Source of the DNA: Thermosynechococcus sp. HN-54
GTDB lineage: Bacteria; Cyanobacteriota; Cyanobacteriia; Thermosynechococcales; Thermosynechococcaceae
Direction: 5' to 3'
Length of the DNA stretch: 64,000 nucleotides
Assembly: GCF_023650955.1 (NCBI RefSeq)
Contig: NZ_CP098039.1
Span: 744,001 to 808,000, forward strand
Below the pieces are notes generated by a model that saw only the letters and a program-made list of their open reading frames with translations, ran no database searches and was not told where the DNA came from. The position numbers were made by a program, and so were the translations under genes. Positions 9,271 through 18,372 of the stretch are shown here, piece after piece. Numbering within the stretch: position 1 is the first letter of the stretch; each line of letters opens with the position of its first letter.

Positions 9271-10263
9271 TTAGTTGGAAGCAGGAATCATCTTTTGACT
9301 GAAGGATTTCCCGTTGGCATTTGTCGTCATGGGGGGCATCAGGAGGAGGGAGCGCACTTGATGGCGTTTTTCGGGACTGAGATATTCCTGTTGTACGCAG
9401 CGCCAAGTTTGCCATTGTCGTGTTTGCTCTAGGGCAATCATTTCTGCGAGACAGGGAGAGGCTTGGCGCAGGTTCAGACCCAGTTGGGTACGGAAGAAGT
9501 CATGGAGAACAACACCGTCATGAAGGGTGCCGAGAAGTTCCTGTAACCGGGCAAAAGCACTCACCTGTTCGCTAAAGGCATCCCCATAGACACTGCTAAA
9601 CAGTTCCATTTGGTAGCGTACCCGCTTGGTTTGCTTGCGTAGATCGTGGAGATCTTCACCCGCTGTTTGCAGCCACTGGGGCGGGTTACTGACCGCAAGG
9701 AAGAGGGGGCGATCGCCCTGCCACTCAATGGCCACTTGCCACCCCGGATGCAGCAACAGTTGACACACCAAGGGCAGTAAAATATCTGGCGCAATCAGTT
9801 CCGTCGGTAAGTTAGCAATCTCACGATATTGAGGGGCAGCTAGCCATTCTTCAAGCCCCTGTTGCAATTTGCGATAGCGATCGCTGCGCAGCAATTGAAG
9901 CGCTTTTTGCAGCAGTTCTGTCCGTTGCTTTTCGAGTTTCTTGATCAGTTTTGCCAGTTGTTGTTGCTCAGAACGGGGCAGGTGAGGGTAATACTGCTCC
10001 TTGAGCGCCAGCATCATCACATCCAAATCCCGTACGGGGCTGAGACTGCCGGCGATCGCCCGTACCCGCTGAATGGAGACTCCCTTGGGCAAACGAACCG
10101 TGTCACAAAATACCTCCAGAGCGGTTCGCAGGCGACGCAGACCCACCCGCATCTGGTGAATTGCCTCAACGTCGCGATCGCGAATCACCCCCGGCTCATG
10201 TTTGCTAATTTTGCGGTAGTACTTCTCAAAAGCGGCGTATGCGACATGCCCTAGGGTTTCCAT
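9271..10263 (-). CDS. CHAD domain-containing protein
   Basis: Conserved histidine alpha-helical domain (CHAD) protein of 330 residues, a family that binds inorganic polyphosphate and is often linked to polyphosphate granules. Seen: the signature IHQMRVGLRRLRTALEVF near residues 35-52 with conserved His and Arg residues, LRKQTKRVRYQMELF in the second half, and many basic helices. No CYTH triphosphatase domain is attached and none is adjacent. The ATG at 10261-10263 has a strong GGGAGGGGG ribosome binding site and is preferred over an in-frame TTG nine codons upstream. Confidence 0.87.
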   Translation of the reverse strand: METLGHVAYAAFEKYYRKISKHEPGVIRDRDVEAIHQMRVGLRRLRTALEVFCDTVRLPKGVSIQRVRAIAGSLSPVRDLDVMMLALKEQYYPHLPRSEQQQLAKLIKKLEKQRTELLQKALQLLRSDRYRKLQQGLEEWLAAPQYREIANLPTELIAPDILLPLVCQLLLHPGWQVAIEWQGDRPLFLAVSNPPQWLQTAGEDLHDLRKQTKRVRYQMELFSSVYGDAFSEQVSAFARLQELLGTLHDGVVLHDFFRTQLGLNLRQASPCLAEMIALEQTRQWQTWRCVQQEYLSPEKRHQVRSLLLMPPMTTNANGKSFSQKMIPASN

Positions 10264-10399
10264 CAGACCCCCTCCCTGCTCAACGGCCAAAGGAATACCA
10301 CTATCAAATTAACGTTTATTAACCAAGCTTACTTTTATCTTAATTTTAACTTAACCACACTCTAACATTTGTCCTATGGCTGAATCACGGCTCGGCAAC

Positions 10400-10426
10400 A
10401 AAAAGCCCCGCTCAACTAGAACGGGG
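10400..10426 (-). terminator. Intrinsic terminator of sodB
   Basis: On the minus strand a stem CCCCG...CGGGG (10406-10426, 11-base loop) is followed by CTTTTTG. It lies about 40 bases after the sodB stop codon. Confidence 0.7.
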
Positions 10427-10466
10427 ATGACTAAAAATAGATTTTTACGAAATAAAATTAGGAATC

Positions 10467-11069
10467 TTAGGCAGCCGCTAGATTTTTAGCGACAAAGTCC
10501 CAGTTCACCAGTTGGTTGAGGAAGTTATCAATGAAATCCGGACGACGGTTTTGGTAGTCGAGATAATAGGCATGCTCCCAAACATCAATCGTCAGCAGGG
10601 GCACTTGACCATGAACCAAGGGGTTTTCGGCATTGGGGGTTTTGGTCACTTTCAGCGTACCGGCTTCGAGCACCAGCCATGCCCAACCACTGCCAAATTG
10701 GGTCGCCGCCGCATTTTTGAACTGGGACTTGAACTCGTCGTAGCTACCAAAGGCGCTGTTGATCCGGGCTGCCACATCCCCCGTGGGAGCACCACCGCCA
10801 CCGGGTTTCAGGCTGTTCCAGAAAAAGGTGTGGTTCCAAACTTGAGCTGCATTGTTGAAAATGCCGACCTTGGCCGGATCGCCATAGGTGATCCGAATCA
10901 CATCTTCAAGGGATTTGTCAGCGAGTTCCGTATCTTGGGTCAGTTTATTGAGATTGTCCACATAGGCTTTATGGTGCTTGCCATAGTGAAATTCAAAGGT
11001 TTTCGCAGACATCCCGTAGGGTTCAAGGGCACCCGGATCATAGGGAAGGGGTTCCTGTACAAATGCCAT
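10467..11069 (-). CDS. sodB: Iron superoxide dismutase
   Basis: 200-residue Fe-type superoxide dismutase, converting superoxide to hydrogen peroxide and oxygen in the cytoplasm. Metal ligands are visible: His in [14 protein letters not shown], His in [10 protein letters not shown], and Asp/His in [11 protein letters not shown]. The [13 protein letters not shown] segment with glutamine at this place is typical of iron rather than manganese enzymes. The length is standard and there is no signal peptide. It is monocistronic, with its own terminator and a candidate promoter. Confidence 0.96.
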   Translation of the reverse strand: MAFVQEPLPYDPGALEPYGMSAKTFEFHYGKHHKAYVDNLNKLTQDTELADKSLEDVIRITYGDPAKVGIFNNAAQVWNHTFFWNSLKPGGGGAPTGDVAARINSAFGSYDEFKSQFKNAAATQFGSGWAWLVLEAGTLKVTKTPNAENPLVHGQVPLLTIDVWEHAYYLDYQNRRPDFIDNFLNQLVNWDFVAKNLAAA

Positions 11070-11178
11070 AGTGTTCGATCCCTCTCTAAAGGTGACGCAG
11101 GTTTAGGCGACCAGAGGTCAGTCATTCCAAAAGGGCACTCAGCAGCAGTGCCCATGGCCTAATTAACAATTCGCAATA

Positions 11179-11184
11179 ATTATA
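11179..11184 (-). promoter_or_regulatory. Candidate sodB -10 element
   Basis: On the minus strand TATAAT is at 11184-11179, about 110 bases upstream of the sodB ATG. No good -35 is seen at 17 bases, so the promoter type is uncertain. The AT-rich stretch around it could hold a Fur-like site, but I cannot fix one. Confidence 0.35.
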
Positions 11185-11264
11185 CCATTCTCGTCTCCCC
11201 TAAGGGATTTTTGACGCGTGTTCCCCCATGATATGTTCAAAGGGTTTCTGGGGGTTTGCGCGCT

Positions 11265-12743
11265 ATGGTGGGTTCTGCCCTTCGTCTCGATCAAGTCTTA
11301 CTGCCTGAGGATGCCCCCATTCGCTTTGGTACCGATGGTTGGCGTGGCATCATTGGGGCTGAGTTTACCTTTAACCGTTTGCTGCGGGCAGCCAAGGCAG
11401 CGGCGGCAGTGCTCTATCAAACCTATGGCCGTGGCGCAAGGCCGCGAATCATTGTCGGCTACGATCGCCGATTTTTAGCGGAACAGTTTGCCACAGCCGT
11501 TGCCGAATTACTGGCCAGCCAAGGCTATGAGGTATGGCTTTCTCATTGTGCGGCACCCACACCGGCTTTTAGTTGGGCCGTCAAAGCGGAGAAGGCGATC
11601 GGTGGACTGGTGATCACGGCAAGCCACAATCCCGGTATCTATGCAGGACTCAAGGTGAAGGGCGCCTTTGGCGGCTCCGTACCCACAACCGTCACCCAAG
11701 CCATTGAAGCGCAGTTAACTCAGGGAGACCCGCCACCTGTGGGTGAGGTCAAAACAGACTATCAAGCCTTTGATCCGTGGCCCAGCTATTGTGCTGCTTT
11801 ACGGCATCATGTTGATCCAAAACCCATTCGTGAGGCGATCGCCAGCGGTAAACTGCAAGTCTGTGCCGATGTTATGCATGGGGTAGCCGCCGGGGGGCTA
11901 GAGCGATTATTAGAGATTCCCATATCGGAGTTTCGGCGCGATCGCGATCCCCTCTTTGGTGGGGGTGCCCCTGAACCCATTGGCTGTTATTTAGCCGCCA
12001 CCCAAGAGCAACTGCGGCAACAACACAGTGCTACCCCGACAGTGTGCTTAGTCTTTGATGGCGATGCCGATCGCTTGGCGGTCATTGATGGCCAAGGGGT
12101 GCTGTACACGGCCCAAGAAATTATTCCCATCTTGATTGATCATCTGGCACAGCACAGCACTTACCGGGGAGCCGTGATCAAATCCATTAGCAGTTCTGAT
12201 CTGGTGGCGCGCGTGGCCGCCCACCATGGTTTAGTGGTGATTGAAACGCCCATTGGCTTCAAATACATTGGCGATCGCATGCTGGCAGGGGAAGTTGTCC
12301 TCTTAGGTGGTGAAGAATCAGGGGGAATCGGCTATGGCCACCATCTTCCTGAGCGAGATGCCTTACTCTCAGCACTGTACCTACTACAAGCCCTAGTGAC
12401 ATCTGGCTTGAGCGTAGGGGAATACTATCAGCAGTTGCAGAGAACCACGAACTTTTACAGTGCCTACGATCGCGTTGATCTCACCCTCGCGTCCTTGACG
12501 CAGCGACAAAAACTGGAGGCAACGCTGGCCGAGCGCCCCTTCAAAGAGATTTTGAATCTCCCCGTCAGTCACTGCGAGACGATTGATGGCTACAAGTTTC
12601 ATCTAGCCGACGGCGGTTGGTTATTAGTTCGCTTTAGTGGCACCGAACCCCTGCTCCGACTTTACTGCCAAGGGAAGACGCCTGAACAGGTGCAGCGCAT
12701 TCTACAATGGGCAAGTCAATGGGCAGTTGCAGTTGCTGGCTAA
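11265..12743 (+). CDS. Phosphoglucomutase/phosphomannomutase family protein
   Basis: Alpha-D-phosphohexomutase of about 492 residues, interconverting hexose 1- and 6-phosphates through a phosphoserine. All four family landmarks are present: FGTDGWRGIIG at the N terminus, the phosphoserine loop TASHNPG, the Mg-binding loop FDGDADR, the sugar loop GGEESGGIGYG and the phosphate-binding RFSGTEPLLRLY near the end. The exact substrate (glucose, mannose or glucosamine phosphate) cannot be decided by eye. The ATG at 11265 is preferred over an in-frame TTG three codons upstream. Confidence 0.9.
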   Translation: MVGSALRLDQVLLPEDAPIRFGTDGWRGIIGAEFTFNRLLRAAKAAAAVLYQTYGRGARPRIIVGYDRRFLAEQFATAVAELLASQGYEVWLSHCAAPTPAFSWAVKAEKAIGGLVITASHNPGIYAGLKVKGAFGGSVPTTVTQAIEAQLTQGDPPPVGEVKTDYQAFDPWPSYCAALRHHVDPKPIREAIASGKLQVCADVMHGVAAGGLERLLEIPISEFRRDRDPLFGGGAPEPIGCYLAATQEQLRQQHSATPTVCLVFDGDADRLAVIDGQGVLYTAQEIIPILIDHLAQHSTYRGAVIKSISSSDLVARVAAHHGLVVIETPIGFKYIGDRMLAGEVVLLGGEESGGIGYGHHLPERDALLSALYLLQALVTSGLSVGEYYQQLQRTTNFYSAYDRVDLTLASLTQRQKLEATLAERPFKEILNLPVSHCETIDGYKFHLADGGWLLVRFSGTEPLLRLYCQGKTPEQVQRILQWASQWAVAVAG

Positions 12744-12779
12744 TCGTTAAAAAAAAACAATCGCAATGGACAAAGCATC

Positions 12780-14213
12780 ATGCCACTAGACCCATCCAGC
12801 CCAAATTCCGCTGCCACCAGTGCCCGTCCACCCCTTTCCCTATTGACAAAACTTGCCTTTGGCGCCGGTGATCTCGGAACTGCTATCACTGCCAATTTGC
12901 AGGTGTTTTTCCTGATGGTGTTCTTGACCAATGTGGCTGGACTCAATGCTGGATTGGCAGGCAGTGTGCTGATGATTGGCAAAATCTGGGATGCCATCAA
13001 TGACCCGATCATCGGTTACCTGAGCGATCGCACCCCTGTGGGCAAGTGGGGACGCCGCCACATCTGGATGATCTCAGCAGCCCTTCCCTTTGGTATCTCC
13101 TTCTTTTTGAACTGGTGGGTGCCGACTAGAGATCAATGGCTGCTTTTTGGTTACTACGTCTTCATTGGTATTCTGTTCAACACGTTTTATACTGCCGTCA
13201 ACCTTCCCTACACTGCCTTAACACCAGAACTGACAGAGGATTACCATGAGCGCACTAGCCTTAACAGCTTTCGCTTTGCCTTTTCTATTGGCGGGAGTAT
13301 CGGTTCTCTACTGCTTGCCCAAGTTCTCTTTCAACTGATCAAAGAGCCGCAGGCTCAGTATCTTCTTCTTGGGGGCATTGCCACTGTCCTCTCCGTCCTG
13401 CCCATCTATTGGTGTGTCTGGGGCACACGGCAACGGGTACGCGAGTTTGAACGGCATACCCCCAGCAGTGGCCAAAGCCCTTTACCCCTGAAAACGCAAC
13501 TGCGCTTGGTCTTTAGCAATCGTCCTTTCCTGTTCGTGATGGGGATTTACCTCTGTTCTTGGCTGGCGGTGCAAATTACTGCCTCGCTGATTCCCTTTTT
13601 TATTGGCGATTGGTTGCAAATGTCCCCCGCTGAATATACGCAAGTGGCGCTGGCAGTGCAATCGACGGCGATGATCATGCTCTTTGTCTGGAGTACGGTG
13701 AGTCGGCGTATTGGCAAGAAGGCGGTTTATTACATGGGCATGGCACTGTGGATTATTGCCCAAGCTGGCTTGTTTTTATTGCAGCCGGGACAAACAACGT
13801 TGGTTTATGCCTGTGCGATTCTGGCGGGGTTTGGGGTTTCGACGGCCTACCTTGTCCCTTGGTCAATGATTCCCGATGTGATTGATCTGGATGAACTCAA
13901 CAGTGGCCAGCGGCGGGAGGGGGTCTTCTATGCCTTTATGGTGCTACTGCAAAAAATCGGTCTTGCCTTGGGGCTGTTTCTCGTAGGTCAGGCCTTGCAG
14001 TGGGCGGGTTACATTTCCACAGTTGCTGGCGAACCGCCGCCTGTTCAACCCCCCTCGGCACTGTTGGCAATTCGCATTGCCATTGGACCTTTGCCGACGT
14101 TCTTTCTCATTGTCGGCATGATTTTGGCCTACCTCTATCCCATTACCCAACCCGTCCACCAAGAGATTCTCTTGAAGTTGCACGCCAAACGCCAAGGGGA
14201 GACTACGGCATGA
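12780..14213 (+). CDS. MFS transporter, GPH (MelB-like) sugar:cation symporter family
   Basis: 477-residue protein with about 12 hydrophobic helices. The N terminus KLAFGAGDLGTAI and the cytoplasmic loop DAINDPIIGYLSDRTPVGKWGRRHIWM carry the signature of the glycoside-pentoside-hexuronide:cation symporter group, including the Asp residues of the MelB cation/sugar site region. A second hallmark, PWSMIPDVIDLDELNSGQRREG, lies near residue 360. The substrate is unknown. It follows the hexomutase gene by 36 bases and overlaps folP by four bases (ATGA), so the three genes may be one transcript; a link in sugar metabolism is inference. Confidence 0.85.
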   Translation: MPLDPSSPNSAATSARPPLSLLTKLAFGAGDLGTAITANLQVFFLMVFLTNVAGLNAGLAGSVLMIGKIWDAINDPIIGYLSDRTPVGKWGRRHIWMISAALPFGISFFLNWWVPTRDQWLLFGYYVFIGILFNTFYTAVNLPYTALTPELTEDYHERTSLNSFRFAFSIGGSIGSLLLAQVLFQLIKEPQAQYLLLGGIATVLSVLPIYWCVWGTRQRVREFERHTPSSGQSPLPLKTQLRLVFSNRPFLFVMGIYLCSWLAVQITASLIPFFIGDWLQMSPAEYTQVALAVQSTAMIMLFVWSTVSRRIGKKAVYYMGMALWIIAQAGLFLLQPGQTTLVYACAILAGFGVSTAYLVPWSMIPDVIDLDELNSGQRREGVFYAFMVLLQKIGLALGLFLVGQALQWAGYISTVAGEPPPVQPPSALLAIRIAIGPLPTFFLIVGMILAYLYPITQPVHQEILLKLHAKRQGETTA

Positions 14214-15052
14214 AGGGCTGGTACGTGGGCGATCGCGCCCTTGTTTGGGGAGAGCGCACCTATACCATGGGGATCTTAAATATCACCCCCGACAGTTTTA
14301 GTGATGGCGGTGACTTTTTTAATCCCGCTAGTGCCGTTGCCCATGCCCTCGAAATGGTTGCCGCTGGGGTGGATGTCATTGATGTGGGGGGTGAGTCCAC
14401 TCGTCCGGGAGCCAGTGAAGTGCCCATTAGTGCCGAGTTGGCGCGCGTGTTGCCCGTGATTGAGGGCATCCGTCAGCAGTCGCAGATTCCCATTTCCATT
14501 GATACCACCCATGCCGTGGTTGCCCGCGCTGCCGTGGAAGCTGGTGCCAATATTGTTAACGATGTCTCAGGGGGGCAGGCGGATCCTGAAATGTTTGCCA
14601 CGGTAGCGGCATTGGGGGTGCCCTATATCCTCATGCATCGGCGAGGAACCCCCGCCACGATGCAGCAATTAACGGACTACGACGATTTGATTGGCGATTT
14701 GCTTCGCTATTTTCAAGAACAAACGCAGCGGGCGATCGCCAGTGGCATTCCCCCGGAACACCTAATGATTGATCCCGGTATCGGGTTTGCCAAGACCACG
14801 CCCCAGAACCTCACCCTTTTACGAGAGTTGCGGCAATTTCAAACCCTTGGATACCCGATCCTCCTTGGCCCTTCGCGCAAACGCTTTATTGGTGATGTCC
14901 TGAACCTGCCCCATCCCAAAGACCGAGTTTGGGGGACAGCGGCAGTTTGCTGCCACGCCATTGCTCAAGGGGTGGCAATGCTTCGTGTCCATGATGTGGC
15001 AGCCATGGTGCAGGTATGTCGGATGGCTGATGTGCTCTGGCGATCGCCCTAG
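14210..15052 (+). CDS. folP: Dihydropteroate synthase
   Basis: TIM-barrel enzyme of 280 residues joining p-aminobenzoate to dihydropterin pyrophosphate in folate synthesis. Motifs: MGILNITPDSFSDGGDF near residue 20, VIDVGGESTRPGA, IVNDVSGG, LMHRRGTPATMQ, IDPGIGFAKT and LGPSRKRFIG. The ATG at 14210 overlaps the stop of the transporter gene by four bases. The frame is open for 70 codons upstream but only over the transporter gene. The last four bases overlap the convergent MntP-like gene. Confidence 0.96.
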   Translation: MKGWYVGDRALVWGERTYTMGILNITPDSFSDGGDFFNPASAVAHALEMVAAGVDVIDVGGESTRPGASEVPISAELARVLPVIEGIRQQSQIPISIDTTHAVVARAAVEAGANIVNDVSGGQADPEMFATVAALGVPYILMHRRGTPATMQQLTDYDDLIGDLLRYFQEQTQRAIASGIPPEHLMIDPGIGFAKTTPQNLTLLRELRQFQTLGYPILLGPSRKRFIGDVLNLPHPKDRVWGTAAVCCHAIAQGVAMLRVHDVAAMVQVCRMADVLWRSP

Positions 15053-15648
15053 GGGGACTCAAACCACTTGAGGACACCAACGGCTATGAGAAAAAGACTC
15101 GCCAAGCCCTCTAAATAAGGGCCAAAGCGCAAGGGGGTTTGTTCGCGGAGTTGCTGCCCCAACCAAAAGCCACTGCCAATGCAAATCCAACTGGTCACTG
15201 TACTCGCTATCACTGCATCAACAATTGGTAGGCGCGCCAAGCCCGCAGCCACCCCTGTGGCAAAGTTCGTCAGGGTCAATGCTAAACCCAACAGCAGCGA
15301 CTGGTAGAGCGTGAAGTCGTAGGCATAGTCAAGAATTGGTAATAAGTTCGGCTTTGTTGTTTTAGAGGGATGATTCAAGTTGAGCAACACTCCCCCTAGT
15401 GCTGATGCCCCCATCGCCATGAGTAAGCCACTGCCAAACTGCTGTGCCCAAATCAATGGCACATACTGCTGCACCCACCCACCCAAACCCATGGCCAAAA
15501 AGGTACTACTACCAGAAAGAGCTGCAATCAAGGCATTGCCCAGCCAACCTATGCGATACCGGCGCAGACCATAGCTAACGGCCACGCTAAAGTTATCCAT
15601 ATTGGTGGCAAAGCCAAAGAGTAGGGAGGTAATCGAGACTGGGAGCAT
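15049..15648 (-). CDS. MntP/YtaF-like manganese efflux pump family protein
   Basis: 199-residue integral membrane protein with about six helices. The repeat signature ATNMDNFSVAVSYGLR at residues 14-29 carries the Asp residue typical of the MntP/YtaF group, and a second half-repeat, TLTNFATGVAAGLA, occurs near residue 127. MntP proteins export Mn2+; YtaF is a related sporulation protein of unknown role. The function here is inferred as divalent-metal export. It is convergent with folP (4-base overlap). Confidence 0.75.
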   Translation of the reverse strand: MLPVSITSLLFGFATNMDNFSVAVSYGLRRYRIGWLGNALIAALSGSSTFLAMGLGGWVQQYVPLIWAQQFGSGLLMAMGASALGGVLLNLNHPSKTTKPNLLPILDYAYDFTLYQSLLLGLALTLTNFATGVAAGLARLPIVDAVIASTVTSWICIGSGFWLGQQLREQTPLRFGPYLEGLASLFLIAVGVLKWFESP

Positions 15649-15817
15649 TATTTTAAGAAAGCCCTCAAGAATTCACCCTAAGCATAAGCTATTTCTAAGG
15701 GCAAAGATACGTCTCAACTCAGATATTCTTGGGGAGCGATCGCAAATTTTCTGGGCGGGTGCATATCCCTAACAACAGCAATGGATAACAAGATGTACAC
15801 CCTTATGAGGTCGGAGT

Positions 15818-16777
15818 ATGCATCTGCTCCAAGAACTCCTGCAAAATCTTGAACTGGGTACCCCCCAAACCTTTGGTGCCATGACACTCTTTCCCCTGCT
15901 GCACTCGATCGCAACCGAACCGGACTATTGGACACTGACAGAGGCAATGAGTCAAAACCTGCTGAAGATTACCGAGGTGTCCGCAGGGGGGCATGTGCCT
16001 GAACTCCTGTGTCGTAATTTGGGCGATCGCTCGGTGCTGCTTGTGGATGGGGAAGAACTCATCGGTGCCAAGCAAAACCGTATTCTCAACCTCACAGTAC
16101 TAGTGCCTGCCCACACCGATCCGAAAATTCCGGTCTCCTGTGTTGAACGGGGTCGCTGGCACTACCGCTCCCATGAGTTCACTGCTGCCGATCGCGCCTA
16201 CCATGCCACAGGGCGTGCCAAGAAACTCCGCTATGTTACAGAATCGTTGAAATTCAGGTGAAACCGCCTTGCGAACCAAGGGGAAATTTGGGCGGATGTG
16301 GATGACCATCTGCTCTTCTTTGCTTGCGAGTCCTTCACCGATGCCCTCGCTGATGTTTATGAAAAAGAAGCCCACTCCCTCGATGAGTACGTCCAAGGGT
16401 TTCGGGCGATCGCCCAGCAGATCGGCGCTCTGTTTGTGGTTCACAGTCAAATTTTGGGCTTGGAACTGTTTGACTTTCCTGCCACCTTTGCCAAACTGCT
16501 GCCGAAATTCAGCCGTAGCTACGGTCTTGAGGCCCTTAAACCCTCTCCTTCTCCTCGTTCAGCAGTTACGACTGCCGATGCTAAGGCTTTTTTGAATACA
16601 GTGGCGGCTGCCACAACTGAAACCTTTGATACCCTTGCCGAGGGCACCGATGTGCGGCTCACCCATCCTGAAGTCATTGGTAGTGCCCTTGTGGCCAAGG
16701 GGCGGGTAGTGCACTTGAGCGCTTTTCCCACCGAAATTGCTCAATCTAAGCCCTGCCAGTATGCTTGGAGGGACTAG
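15818..16777 (+). pseudogene. ARPP-1-like gene interrupted by in-frame TGA
   Basis: One gene of 319 codons with a single TGA stop at 16259-16261. The upstream piece (15818-16258, 147 codons) ends VTESLKFR; the same frame resumes directly as NRLANQGEIWADVDDHLLFF and runs to 16777. The family resemblance is to the ARPP-1 group, whose members carry LVDGEELIGAKQNR-like and NQGxxW-like motifs and whose role is unknown. The continuity of family sequence on both sides of the TGA, in the same frame, shows a nonsense change rather than two genes. If the second part is made alone it could start at ATG 16298. Alternatives are a sequencing error or readthrough. Confidence 0.75.
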
Positions 16778-16785
16778 ATATAGTC

Positions 16786-17256
16786 TTAGGGGCAATTGCT
16801 GCGCCCCGGTGCCGGCACACACAAGTCCCATTCAGCATTGAAGGGTTCGTAGCCGAGAGCCACCCCCGCGCGTTCTGCTTGGTAGCGCACCTCCTCAAAG
16901 CAGTCAAAGCCATCGGGGCGCACCGCAATAATAATGTACTCGCGATCGCTCTGACGGCGGAGGTTGGCCAATAAAATCGCCAGTGGGGAGGTGGGTTTGG
17001 CCAGATCGGCTGCACGCACCAGCACCTTTCGGGGATGAATGATGACCCCCTCGCGACGGCACTCTAGATAGCGGGGGGTGCGCCCGTCATTTTGGGCATT
17101 TTCCCGTGCCAAAATTTGCACATTGGTGCGTTCGCGCCCAAGACTACTGGCACTGATGACCACCACTAGTAGGATCAGCGTGCCAATGGTGCAGGCCAAG
17201 ATCGAGAGAAAGGGAAATAAGTCCAGTTGCAAATGGTGGGATTGACGCCGCCGCAC
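16786..17256 (-). CDS. Single-TM hypothetical protein, ExbD-like architecture
   Basis: 156 residues with one N-terminal membrane helix (LDLFPFLSILACTIGTLILLVVVI, about residues 10-34 of the protein) and a soluble C-terminal part containing YIIIAVRPDGFDCFEEVRYQAE. This layout resembles ExbD/TolR-type proteins, but the usual Asp in the helix is not in the normal place and no ExbB partner is adjacent, so I do not assign that function. The start is GTG at 17254-17256. It lies 11 bases after gatC in the same direction, probably in the ycf3-gatC transcript. Confidence 0.6.
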   Translation of the reverse strand: MRRRQSHHLQLDLFPFLSILACTIGTLILLVVVISASSLGRERTNVQILARENAQNDGRTPRYLECRREGVIIHPRKVLVRAADLAKPTSPLAILLANLRRQSDREYIIIAVRPDGFDCFEEVRYQAERAGVALGYEPFNAEWDLCVPAPGRSNCP

Positions 17257-17267
17257 AGCCTGATGCC

Positions 17268-17561
17268 TTACATAATTTTGGGCACACGGAAAAAGTCATC
17301 CTCGCGATCCGGGGCGATCGCCAGTAAGTCCTCAGGATTCGGCCAAGGTTCCAACACATCGGGACGGGTCACATTACTGACTTCAATCGCACGGGTTGTC
17401 GGCGGAATATCTGTGACATCCAGTTCACTCAGTTGATTCACATAGTCAAGGATGCTATCTAGTTGCTGGGTCAGGGCTTCAATCTCACTTTCATCAACGG
17501 CGAGGCGAGCCAAATGAGCGACCTTGCGCACATCCTCTGCGGTAATGACTTTTGTTGCCAT
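17268..17561 (-). CDS. gatC: Asp-tRNA(Asn)/Glu-tRNA(Gln) amidotransferase subunit C
   Basis: 97-residue GatC subunit of the amidotransferase that converts Glu-tRNA(Gln) to Gln-tRNA(Gln). The sequence opens [19 protein letters not shown], contains the helix [16 protein letters not shown] and ends with the extended strand [11 protein letters not shown], all characteristic. The ATG at 17559-17561 has AAAGGA eight bases upstream and is preferred to an upstream methionine at 17585. It lies between ycf3 and the single-TM gene on the same strand. Confidence 0.93.
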   Translation of the reverse strand: MATKVITAEDVRKVAHLARLAVDESEIEALTQQLDSILDYVNQLSELDVTDIPPTTRAIEVSNVTRPDVLEPWPNPEDLLAIAPDREDDFFRVPKIM

Positions 17562-17571
17562 TTGTGATCCT

Positions 17572-18093
17572 TTAGAAATAGACATCTATATTGGAGCGGC
17601 CAGTGGTTTTCAGCCAGTTTTGCGCCTCGATGTAGTTATTGGGTGCCAGTTGAATCGCCCGTTTCCAGTAGTCTGCGGCGCGATCGAAGAGTTGTTCAGC
17701 CTCCTCTGAGCGCTGCTGCTCTTCTGCCTGTGTCCCCAAGTAGTGGTAGATCACTGCGATATTATTAAGGGCTTGGGGCATGCGGGGATTGAGTTCAAGG
17801 GCTTGGTGATAATATTCCAGTGCCTTCTCATGATCGCCATTGCTGGCGTGGATCAGGCCAATGTTGTAGAGAATGTAGCTGCGATCGTTGGGGTCTTCCT
17901 CTAGTTCTAGGGCTGCTTGGTAGTTCTCCAGTGCCTCAGCATATTCCCCGTCCGCTTGGGCAGACATGCCATCGCGATAATAGGCAAAGGCGGTTTTTGA
18001 CTGCGAACTGGTGGGCAAGACCTTGAGAATGAGGTCAGCCATGACCGTAAAGGTTTTGTCAATAAAATTGTCGTTCCGTTGCGATCGCGGCAT
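17572..18093 (-). CDS. ycf3: Photosystem I assembly protein Ycf3
   Basis: 173-residue TPR protein needed for assembly of photosystem I at the thylakoid membrane. The N terminus [20 protein letters not shown] is nearly invariant in Ycf3. Three tetratricopeptide repeats follow, for example [20 protein letters not shown] and [15 protein letters not shown], and the tail [17 protein letters not shown] is also typical. The first gene of a probable ycf3-gatC-membrane protein transcript. Confidence 0.97.
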   Translation of the reverse strand: MPRSQRNDNFIDKTFTVMADLILKVLPTSSQSKTAFAYYRDGMSAQADGEYAEALENYQAALELEEDPNDRSYILYNIGLIHASNGDHEKALEYYHQALELNPRMPQALNNIAVIYHYLGTQAEEQQRSEEAEQLFDRAADYWKRAIQLAPNNYIEAQNWLKTTGRSNIDVYF

Positions 18094-18372
18094 AGGGCTT
18101 CCTTGAACGGTCTCTTGCTTAGTGTATCAAAAGCACCCCTAGCGATCGCACCCCTAGCCAATGCCTAAGATTTGTAGCGTTCCACCAAGAAGCCCCTAAC
18201 CCAGACCTAAGATCGTCATACAGCCTTTTTCTAAGATGTGGCGTGTACGAATGAGGAAAGCATCCTATCCTCCAGCAGTTTCGACTGTTTTCAGCGCGTG
18301 CCATCCTTGGGAAAAGGGCTGTAGTGGCCATCCATGCCGTGATGCTCACCAGATGTTGGGAGTTTAAGATTT

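Noticed and set aside
16259-16261. TGA as a selenocysteine codon
   Set aside because: No selenocysteine insertion hairpin was recognised after it, the position is not a redox site, and there is no sign of selenoprotein genes in the window.
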